Below are positions 36,084 through 48,100 of a stretch of 64,000 nt of DNA, in pieces. Location of the stretch: the NCBI RefSeq assembly GCF_020536995.1, contig NC_068367.1, forward strand, positions 66,661,192 through 66,725,191, read 5' to 3'. Position numbers and translations under genes: made by a program. Within the stretch, counting starts at the first letter, position 1. Every line of letters starts with the position of its first letter. Under the pieces are notes generated by a model. The model searched no databases. It was given only the letters and a program-made list of their open reading frames with translations, and was not told where the DNA came from. The DNA comes from Dreissena polymorpha (lineage: Eukaryota; Mollusca; Bivalvia; Myida; Dreissenidae).

Positions 36084-36109
36084 TTACATGTCGGATTTAT
36101 ACAACAGAC
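36084..36109 (-). CDS. SLC28: SLC28 gene 2, exon 13 (26-nt terminal coding exon)
   Basis: Strong acceptor TTTTCTCCTTCAG, then two bases completing Gly, LLYKSDM and TAA. Same 26-nt length and phase as gene 1 exon 13, which strongly supports both tiny exons. Confidence 0.9.
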
Positions 36110-39100
36110 CTGAAGGAGAAAAACAAACCAAAACATGTACACAACATGTATTCAGCACAATGCAGCATACGCAACAATACACTATTGTTTGTATCGATAT
36201 GGCGAAGGATATAATTTCATTTGACAACATACTTATGAACATATAAAGTTAAGTAAAACAATTGATAAAATATGTGTACACACATTAGTAATAAATAGAA
36301 TTGTGTCAATTAGGCATTACTATGATAGGGCCGAGGCAGTACTGTCAGTTTTACTCATCAGGTTAAAGATACCTTTTCACGTATTGGTAAATTGACAAAA
36401 AGGTTTCAGATTCGCAAATGTTCGTTGTAGTTATGATATTTGCGAAGAATCAGTAATACTGAACTCCAAGCCCAATTTTGGATTATGTTTTTCTTTCTTT
36501 AATTTCATTCTTGTTTTTACTTGAGATATTTAGTTCAAATGTTGACAAATATCAATTTAAAGCATCTCTTGACAAGCTTCAATACATTCCAAAATCTGAG
36601 AAAATGCCCTATTGAGGTTGCGTTTGTTTTGCTAGATTTAAACATTTACCTGACTGGTAAAATTATTGTCAAGCATACAATTGGGCCGTGCTCTGTGAAA
36701 AGGGGGTTTAATGCATGTGCGTAAAGTGCTGTCCCAGATAAGACACAGCACTCTGCACAGACTAATCAGGGACGACACTTTCCGCTTTTAGGTATTTTTC
36801 GTTTACATAAAGGTGTTGTCCCTGATAAGCCTGTGCGGACTTCACAGGCTAATCTGAGAAACACTTTACGCACATGCATTAAACCCCCTTTTCGCAGAGC
36901 ACGGTCCAATTATATTCGGAAATGACGAAGGAAACTGTTTGGGTTGCCTTCTAATATTTCAATCGATTGTTCACGTACCTGCAATGCACGCGGTCATAAA
37001 GCACGCCACATTTCCGGCTATCATGGCCCTCACTACGACCTTGGTAATGTCCTTCTTTCGGTTAGGGGCCATTGCCCCTAAAGCCCCTATCATGATCCCT
37101 ATAGAGGTCAGGTTAGAGAACCCACATAAGGCGTACGTGGCGATAACTGTCGAGCGATCCTGAAATAGTTGACTGAAGCGTGTAGTGGAGTATTCTATTA
37201 GCGGTTTCGTTGTCTCTATATGAGATAATAATTGTTAAATCAATGTTATGCGCGAAACGTTATTATCAAGTTTTTTTTATGCTCTCCGGTGGTTTATAGA
37301 GAAATATCGGTGGATTAAAACTGATAATTCACTGTTTCAAACAGTGAAAAATAACAGTGAAAATTATCGATAATTTTTACTGGTTTACTGTGAAATGACG
37401 TCATTTTTGACGAAATGACGTAATTATTCCAGCGAAATTTTCCAGTTAAACTCTTTTACAATGTAGAAAATAATCGGTGACAAAAATGCATACAATAAAA
37501 AGAAAACTTGTTGGATTTGGTGGAATATCGATTTTGATTCAAATATCCTCTATTTAATTTTCGTTGTCTTCGTGAGTTTACCGATTTAACAATTTAAAAC
37601 AAACACATCGGAAAATGTTTGACTCTAATTTTTTTTTTTTTTCAAAATAAAAAATCCACGAATGAAGTAAACGTGACAACGAAAAAGTCCTTTTTTGAAA
37701 ACACAAACGGAAATTCATGACGCCGAATATACCTGAGTTTACAGTTACCAGTCCACATAGGCTTCTGGCCCGTGATGATATGTTCTGTCTACAGAGGTCT
37801 TATTGTTAGACCATTCTTTGTTTGACAACGAAAATGCCATTAACTGAATACGCAAATTCACTTGCGTATTAAAAAAGTTTTTGATTACTTACCGATATAA
37901 TGCCTCCAGCTAGCGTCGTGCCGTTACCGAGCGTTATGCCGTCACTAATGTAACTCCAGGTGGCGTTGGGGTTTGCTGCGTATTTATCGAGGACAGCTCG
38001 GTTTTTGATGTACACACTGAGTTCTGAAAAACCAAAACGAGTACAGTTCATTTCCATTGTGGAACGTGTAATTAAATAATTATCTATCGCGAAGTTTACA
38101 AATGAAGCATTTCAAATTGACCCTGTTATTAGAAAAGAAATGTTGAGCAAACGAGAAAACTATGCACAATCCGCTAACACGTTAGCATACAAAACAACGA
38201 TTATGAGTTTTTTACTCCCAAAGAGCAGCAACATAATAAGGCAATTACTTTTAATAGTCTTAATATAATAAAACAGGTTTTGGAAATTCTACTGAGCATA
38301 ACATACTTTCTAGCGCTACGGTTCCTATCAACAGATTCCTTCACAGAAAGTAAAATATTGTAATACGCTTAATATACGTAGGAATGAAATTTCGTGTTTG
38401 TTAACAGATTTTTAATGGACAAGTTAATTTGTGGATTTCTGAATGTGGAAAAAATGAGGAATTTGCACCGATGATTTGCCGATCTGTTTGAGTTAAATTC
38501 CTGAATCGTTCAACCCATGCAATCAACAAAAGTTAATGTCCCACAAAAATAATTATTTTAAACTAGCTTTGATGCACTGACCTTTGTAGGCGACGAACTC
38601 GTTGAGAAATGTCTTGGTACCAATGAGACTAGCGACCTTGAACACGTCACCTGTGTCGCAGCCCATCAACCAGGGGATCGGGTAGAACAGGTACGAGCAC
38701 ACCAACTGTGGGGGTATTGTATAGGGTCGTGTTCTGGGAAAACTGGGCTTAATGCATGCACACAGGCTAATCTGGGACGACACTTTCGGTCTAAAGTGCA
38801 TTTTTAGTTGACACATACTTCCTTTAAACGAAACATTCCATACAATCCTAAAGTATCGTCCCCAATGCCCCTATGCGAACTGCCTTGACTAATCTTGGAT
38901 CGCATTATACGCACATGCATTGCGCCCAGTTTTCTCAGAATGAGCCTCATAATGAAATAGATTTGTACCAACATTCTAGTTATATATGAAAATAAGGGAA
39001 ATATTGTAAACAGATATTTGAAGGTGGATCTGTTGAAACTTATCGCCTGTTATATGAAAGAATATTGTCGAACTGTACGACATATCCGGTGTTTGATAGA

Positions 39101-42100
39101 TACAAACTCGAATGGTCGTTGTCGGCTCAGGTACTACGTAAAATAACACGGGGCACTCTTAAGTAGACAACACTGTTCCCTGGGTACGGCAAATACACGT
39201 TGAGGCACCCCGCCATTGTTCGGGATACGTTTTAGTATATTTTTCGTACCCATGCGATGCTGATACTTTGTTATATACTTAAAGGGGCCGTCCAACAGAT
39301 TTCACGTTCTGGTAAATTTACAAACTTAAAAAAAAGTTGTTTCAGATTCGCAGATATTCGTTTTAGTTATGATATTTGTGTGGAAATAGTAATACTGACC
39401 ATTTACCATGCTCTTAAATATCTATTATATGCATCTTTTGATGATTTAAAAACCTGAAAATTATAAAGCGTCGTGCGATGCGAAACGATTGAATAATTTA
39501 GAAAGTTCTGTTGTTGTCGTTTTATTTTGGGATACTACGAGGATTGCTTATATAGGTAAAAAATGCATCCGCTCTAAGCTTGAGCATGGATGGTCGAGTG
39601 GTCTAGGCGGGAGAATTTTTACTCCAGGACTCCAGGGGTCAGTGGTTCGAGCCCTGTTGAGGGTTACTTTTTTTCCTTTTTTAAAATTGTAATCTTGTTT
39701 TTTACTGGAGATTTTTAGTTCAAATGTTTAAGTTTATCAATATAAAGCATTTAATGACAAGCTTCAATACATGCCAAAATCTGTAAGACGGCCCCTTTAA
39801 GAGTTCACGAGGTAATTTTAAGTTGTACCTTAGCCGACAACGACCAATCGAGATTTAAAAGGCACCTAATGAAAATACCATTGCTTTCAAAAGAATTGTG
39901 ACAGAACATTACTTGTTAGAATATGTTAGAAATATCAGCTTTTAGAAAGAACGAGGACGGAACTGTACGGACCAACAGACTGTTATAAAGAAATGTGTCC
40001 AAACTGTACGAACAAAAATGCTTTGAACAGAATAGAAGTACACAAGCCATAAGAATGAACACTGTCTTAATTGTTTTGAGCAGTTGAGTCGCCCTTAGTC
40101 CGCACAAGCTAATCAGGGATGCCACTTTCCGCTAAAACATGATTTTCGCTAAGAAGAGACATCCATTATACAAAAGATATTATACAAGCGGACAGTGTCG
40201 TCTCCGATTATTCTGTTCGGACTACACATGCTTATATTGGACATTTTACGCATATGAATTAAACCCTTATTTCCTGGAACGATAATCATAGAAGTGAACA
40301 TCAGAAAAAGCACGTACAAGAATATGAGTTACGAGTTACAGGTCTAAACAATTACCAGTACACGTACGGAGAAGGTAAGTTCTGGATCGGTCATGTGGAC
40401 TCGCTTGCCGAACCATCTGAGCGTCTCGTTGACAAAGTTGAGTATGGCGATGAAGGCGATCAGATTCACGGCGACGTTGGAGATCAGTTTGATGGAGATT
40501 GAGGCGCCGTTACTAGCCGCCTCGATGATGTTGTGTTCAGTGCTGGGAACGGAGAATATAATGAATCTCGTTCTGGGAAAACTGGGCTTAATGCATGTGC
40601 GAAAATTGCCATCCCATATCAACCTGTGTAGTCCTTACAGGCTAATCAAGGACGCTACTTTCCGATTTTACGTGCCGTCACCTGATTAGCATGTGTGGAC
40701 TGCAAACGCTAATCTGGGACGACTCTTTACGCACATAATTTGAGCCCAGTTTGTCCAGAGCGTAGCCTATATGGAATGAAAAATGCGGTGTATATTTTCC
40801 ATACAATCATCGATCGTAAACAAAAATAGTTTGTAATATCGATGATACAATATATTGTTAGAGAGGCACTGGCATTGGTAACCTCGATGTGCGTAAAGTG
40901 TCGTCCAAGTTTATCCTGTTAAATCCGCACATGCTTATCGGGGACAATCCTTTAGACCTTAACTAAATTTTTGAAAAGAAGAGACTAACTTGAAACCAAA
41001 AATACCATAAAAGCGGAAACAGTCGACCATGATTAGCCAGTGCGGACTGCACATGCAACTTTTGGGGCGACAATTTACGCACGTGCATTATGCCCGTTTT
41101 CCCAAAACGAGGCTCATAGATTGCATTGACATCTCGAGAGGTATGCTGAAGGCCGTCCCCATTAATTCACCCTGGATGTAGATGGAGGTTATACGGTGGC
41201 ATAGAGGTGACATTCACTCCTCTTTTTTTTAATTGCACTCCTCTTTTTTTCTATCTCGTGGCCTCGACTTAGTAACTCGAGGCCACGACATAGCTAACTC
41301 GAGATAGAAAAAAGAGGAGTGCAAATTTACAAAAGAGGAGTGAATGTCACCTCTTTGCCACCGTAAGGTTATGATATTCATGACGTTGTTTTTAATGCTA
41401 AAGAGTAGACAACTTTTACCGTACCTATTCACTCATGAAAACTGATTAACCCAGCTATTGGTGCATGTTCACATTTCCGTTACGCTTTGCGTATGGAGAA
41501 TTTTTAGAATCACCATGTACATTGTACACCCTGTATGTTAATCTTAAATTGTGTTATACCGGACATAATACGTACCCCCTGGCCATGTTGTAAACGGCGT
41601 CGGCATTGGCTTTGCTCTTCTTGGTTTCCGGCCAGAAGAGCTTTGCCATTGCGAGGGCGGCCGGGGCACTCATCACGGACGCCGACAACAGATGGTTCGG
41701 AGAAACCTAATGTGTGCGGTGGTGGAAGATACGGAGTATAAATGATTATGTTATTAATATAACTTGATCGGATACTTGTAATTGAGCAAGATTTCAGCCT
41801 CGCTCTTTGAAAACGGGTTTAATGCATGTGCGTAAAGTGTCACCCCAGATAAGCCTGTGCACTTCGCGCAGTGTAATCTGGGACTGCAATTTCCGCCTTT
41901 AAGGCATTTTTTGATAAAAAGAAAGTATCTTGTTAGCAAAAATCCAGTCTAGGCGGAAAGTGTTGTCCAGGATTAGCCTAAGTGGACTGTACAGGCTTGT
42001 CTGAGACGGCACTTAACGCACATGCAGTAAGCCTCGTTTTTTTTCAAAGAGAGGCTCATTTTAAAGTTCATGTTTGGTCGGCAAAGGTACGACATTAGGA

Positions 42101-45100
42101 TGTATATGGAAAACATGGTGACATTATTTAACTATTATACATTTTTTTCAATCAAAATGAAAATAATATGTAAATACACAAAGACCTGTTCACAGACAGC
42201 GCGCTAGACCATTCTAACGAATTCAACTCTAAATGTTAATGAACTATTCACTGTCAATGACCTTAACAAATAACACTGCATACATGGTTGAAATAACTGC
42301 GGTGCCTGGCAAACTTAAAGGACAAGGTGAAAAATTCACATAAACAACTGGCCAATGACCTTAAAATGTGATTCTGAAGACACGTGCGAAATTGCAAATA
42401 AAAAATATTAGCAACATTCGCTAAAGCTAACCTTAACTGGATTTGTACAACAACGACATGTTCTTCGAATAATAGATAGAGTTAATTCCTTTTGAGGGTA
42501 ACCACATATAATCATCTCGAACGCATGCGCGGAGCTTAAATCAAATATGATAGGTTGACACATATATAAAATTATGCATTAGTCCCCGTATTCCAAAAGC
42601 GTGGCTCATATTTAATTTATAATTCTAAGAATGCCAGACGGTCTGCCTTACCCCCATTAGTATATAAGCCGCCATGACGGACCCAGCGATGGTGGCGAAC
42701 CCACCGGTGCACACGGCGTGTATCTCGGAGCGCGTCATCTCCTTGAGGAACGGCCGGATCATCAAAGGGGCTTCACTCTGCAGGAAGGAAATACAATCGT
42801 GATACATCGGCTATCTCCGGAATCGTCAGTAAGATAGAATATGCCATAAATTCAATAGTGATTATTGGGTTTTCTTCAGAATCTTCCATAAAAGCGGAAA
42901 GTGTCGTCCCTGAAATGCCTCACTAGGTAGATTGTAATATCAATCGTCTGCTGATCCAGAATTGACGGAAATGCTTAGTTCACTGCAATTTACGTCAACA
43001 TGGCGACGCCGCTTAAAAATGTTGTTTGGCTTGACTCATTGTTTTGTTAAAGTCCATTTTATGTTTTGCGATAACTTTCTATTGATAACTGCTCAAATAT
43101 AATGCAATTACGTTCTATAATAATTATGTCTAGTCAATAAAACAAGATAAGTGTATTTAAACGATGTATGTTTTACCTTAGTGGTAAATACAAGTATATG
43201 AATAATTAACAGAAACGGCCGCGGTAAATATGTGAAGGAATAAAATGTGATATCGTGAGAGTTTGTTAAACGTTAGTATTTTATCATGCGCCATTTGTTT
43301 GCAAAACGTATTGAACCGAACGAGCTGGTATCTTAGCAAACGTTATAGGTACTTAAAATGTGGGCATAAAAGCATGTGTGTGTGTGTGTGCGTGTGCGTG
43401 CGTGCGTGCGTGCGTGTGTGTGTGTGTGAAAATAACAAGACAAAAAGCGTAAAATAGTTTCTCAATAAACCAGTACCAATACATTGTCCAGTATTATTTC
43501 ATGGATATATTAAATCCAAAAATATTATAATGCTTAGGCATTTGTCACAGGCGTCTGGCGTTATATAGGTCACCCGATTTACTTGACCAATGAAAAGGTT
43601 TCCCGCCGCATTCAAACTTTCCTTTTGGCCTTACCTGGCCAATAAAAATATTTCCCGCCGCATTCAAACTCTCCGTTGGCCTTACCTGACCAATGAAAAT
43701 ATTTCCCGCCGCATTCAAACTCTCTGTTGGCCTTACCTGACCAATGAAAATATTTTCCGCCGCATTCAAACTCTCCGTTGGCCTTACCTGACCAATGAAA
43801 ATATTTCCCGCCGCATTCAAACTCTCCGTTGGCGAGGTGCCGAGGCAGAAAGCGAGGAAGCGGGCGATATGCCTAATGACGAACTGCATGACCCCTGCAT
43901 AGTAGAGCATCGAAATGAAGGAACTGAAGAATATGATGACGGTCAACACCTGCAAGAGAGGAAATCAGACACGCTTAGGGCAAACAGGGCTAAATGCATG
44001 TGCGTAAAGTGTCGTCCCGGATTAGCCTGTGCTTATCATACAGGCTAATCAGGAACGACACTTTCCGCCTAGAATTGATTCCCGTTTAGAATAGACTTCA
44101 TTAAAATGAAAACTTTTAATAAAAGCAAATAGTGTTCTCCCTGATTAGCCTGTGAGGCGACACTTTACGCACATGCATTTAGTCCAGTTTTCCCAGAACA
44201 CGGCTCAAAAATTCAACTATCGGTTATTTAAAACAGCGCTAAAACATCAATTAATAAATATGTTGTCATCTTTGGTCACCGCATGGGAAGAGTAAATGGC
44301 AAAAAATGCGGTTTACTAAACACATATTTCCTCTCTTCCACTGGGCTGAATGCCTCAATGCATGTGCGTAAAGTGTCGTCCCAGATAAGCCTGTGCGGAC
44401 TTCACAGGCTAATGACACTTTACGCACACACATTAAGCCCAGTTTTCCACTAACGAGGCCCATATAAGCGTTATCAACCCAAAAATATCAACAGTTTTGA
44501 GCTGTTGAGTATTATGTACATAAAGAACAGCGGTTATTATACCGACTATCAGATACTAATGTTAACCTCCTTCAAATACTGTCAAATCCTTATTCTGCGT
44601 GCGACATTAATTTTCGTTGATTTCTTGGGTAGACCGATCCACGAATTCAACACAATCTCATCGGAAAGTGACCGATTCAATTTTTTCCCCAAATCAGAAA
44701 TCCGCGCAATCGAATTTACATATCCAGAAAAACTTCATCGTTTGAAAAACCATAAAATTTCGTATCAAGCAATATGCATGTTTTACAGTAAATATAATAA
44801 AATCATTGCTTACCTTCAATGCAAAGAAGTGCATCGTATACGCCTCGCCGAACACGAAGATGGAGCCGGCGTCCGTGTGGGCCAGGAACTCGCTCACGCG
44901 CTTGCCGAGCCAATCGAACGCGTTGTAGCCCCACGTGGTACGAAGGATAAGGAGGGCGAAATAGAACTGGAGCGCCAGGCCCCAGAACACCGGCCGGAAC
45001 TGAACCTGCGGTAAAAGTTATGCAGCTAAATGATGTGGGCCTCGCTCTTGGGAAAACGAGGCTTAAAGCATTTGCGTAAATGGTCGCCCCAGAGCGGGGC

Positions 45101-48100
45101 TCTTATACAAATGACCGCGTAGACTTATACAAATGACCGTGTAGATCATGGGATTAATGTTGGCGAAGGTATACTTTTTAGTCTATCTTAACTTTAATAG
45201 TGTATTAGTCTGTTCCTAGATTGGTTTGTAGGAAAAGCTTAAAACTGTTTTTTTAAACTACCTAGAAGTATATTAACTTCAGGATTATTATAATCTACAT
45301 ATTTGAAAATGAATCAATGAGCTTATTACGGCTATAGAAACAGAACAAAACGAGCACTCACAAACTTTTTTCTATCAGGGATTGATGGCCAAAGATGACC
45401 GTGCATAGAAAATATATAATTATGAGAGACGCATACAGAGAACTTATCGTCGTTTATATGTTATATAAGGCAAATGACAAATGGCCTTTACATATCATTG
45501 CAAATAATAAGACATTTAACATCAAATCATCATTAAAGCTATGATCAACTCTTTGAAACGGTCAATCATATAATTTAGGGTTTAAATCGATTAAAAAGTC
45601 CCAAACCTCACAATTAGCCCAGAAATAATCACAAAACATATATCTTACGTAACAAAAGTTACCTTGGCTACTAATAGCCTCTGAAGATTAAAATGCGACA
45701 AGATTTAAGTAATGTACGTTCTACTGTATCTAAAAATCACAAATCAAACTGTCCATGTAATTGCTGATTAAGGCAGCGTCTATGCGAGGATATAGATGAA
45801 CAGAGTAATATAGGCACGAGTTGTCATATCATACCCTATTTTATTAAACGAGTTCAAGAATTTTGTTAGTAAACAGCCTTTGGCGAGCTTACTAACGAAT
45901 TTCCTGGACGAGTTTAATAAAATAGGGTATGATATGACAACGAGTGTCATATCTGTTTTATCACATGCTTTTAAATGAGCAAATTAAATAAATATTTACG
46001 CATACATAATGATAAATCCCGAATGTTGTTTACATTTCGTGACGTCATTTGACATTGCAATGACATTTCAGCAAAATAACAAAATGCGATTGGTCAATCG
46101 GACGAAAATAATCCATTGAAAACGCTTAATAAGTATATTACACATGTGGAAGATAAAAATATTCGTAATGGTTATATTACATGGGAAACAGGGTATGACA
46201 TGTGATAAAACATTTTTTTGGTGGTTGTGAAGGAGGAGATGTAGTAGAACGAAGAATCTTGCTATTTTGGACGTTTTGTTCTAGACGATATAGCGCAGCA
46301 AATATAGGTATTCACTGGATAGTTTGTAAGAGAAGATATTGTTCTAAGAACAAAGTAAAGGCCTACCTTGGACGGTTTGTAAGAGAAGATATAAAACAGC
46401 AGTACAAACACGGCCATGCCGAAGGCGGATCTGAGATTGTCGGGGTGGTCTATGGCGATGTCGACGATAACGAAGATAATAAAGAACACGGTAGTGCCTA
46501 TCACGAGGAACCAGTAGACTCTGCAAGTCAGAGCAACGTGGTATTAAATGTGTCTTGTTCTGAGAAAACTGGGCTTAATGCATGTTCATGAAGTGTCTTC
46601 CCAGATTAGCCTGTGCAGTACTGGGCTTAATGCATGTTCATGAAGTGTCGTCCCAGATTAGCCTGTGCAGTACTGGGCTTAATGCATGTTCATGAAGTGT
46701 CTTCCCAGATTAGCCTGTGCAGTACTGGGCTTAATGCATGTTCATGAAGTGTCGTCCCAGATTAGCCTGTGCAGTCCGCACAGGCTAACCAGGGACGACA
46801 CTTTCCGCTTAAACTAGTTTTACCATTAAAGCGGAAAGTGTCGTCCCTTATTAGCCTGTGCGGACGTCACAGGCTATTCTGGGACGACACTTTACGCACA
46901 TGCATTATGCCCAGTTTTCTCAGAACTAGACACAAATGATCATCTTTCTGGTAAACCGCAGCTTAATGCATGTGCGCAAAGTGTCATCCCAAATTAGCCT
47001 GTGAAGTGCGCACAGGTTATTCAGGGACGACACTTTCAGCTTTTAAGGAATATTTTGTTTAAAGAAAGCATCTTCTTAACAAAAATCCAGTTGTTGTCCC
47101 TGATTAGCCTGTGCGTATTTCACTGGCTGGTCTGGGATGACACTTTACGCAAATGCGTTAAGGTTAGTTTATCCATTACGAGGCCCATAGCATGTCAAGG
47201 TGTATACCAAGTTTCAAATAAACATATAATGTAGTTTTGAAAACGGACTTTTGAGTCATTTTGTAAGTAAGTTTTCTTTGAAATTAAAGTCATTAAACCA
47301 ATTGGAATGCCAAACATATACATAGAGAATACTAGGTTAGCGTTGAATACAGAGAAGTTTATGTTGCGAGGCTTAGAACGCCGGAAGCGCGAGCCTTGGC
47401 GAGCGCTTTCGGTGTTCGAGCCGAGCAACATAAACTCTGTATTCAACGCTAATCTCTGTATTCAACGCTAATACTAGTATTCTATTTATCCCATTTGATT
47501 TTTTTAACGTGACATTTAACATAACTAGATCTAATAACCTTAGCCTAACAATTAGTTTAAATCATTCTTAAAAATCGCTTAAAATCTAACGAATGTAACC
47601 ATGCGTAGTGATATAAATGTATTTGTTCTGGTACGCAAAATAGTCTTAAACAAATTCACACACAAACTGTAAAACAAGTAAAAATATCACCATATGCCTC
47701 GATTCAATTTTACGCAGCTTGCGAATTGTAACACATTACGACCGCGAAAAGAAGATTTGACTTTACTATAATTCATTTTATTTTCGAAAGAAAATGATCA
47801 AAATCCAATATGGCGGCGATTGCTCCTGACAAAATGATGTCGATGTCAACATAGATTCTACATGTACACTATCGACGAGTAAAGAGACAATTGCAGCGAC
47901 TGACTTTATTTTGACTTAATATGCAGGGCAATACGTTTTCCGACTTCGGACGACGAATTTAAGGACGCGCAGAACGTGTTTTTTATATACTGTTATGGGT
48001 ATGCCGTGTGTGATCCATTTCCCCGAGAACGTTAAAATCATTTCCCCGAGAACAGGGAACGACAAAAGTACAAAAAAAAACCAAAACACGTTCGAACTAG

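Noticed and set aside
43590-44048. 152-codon + strand open frame with repeated NISRRIQTL-like units
   Set aside because: Antisense reading of the 51-bp array of gene 2 exon 6; the coding sense is the - strand.
44505-45014. 169-codon + strand open frame
   Set aside because: Antisense to SLC28 gene 2 exon 5 at its right end, with AT-rich filler to the left; composition and frame are shadows of the real exon.
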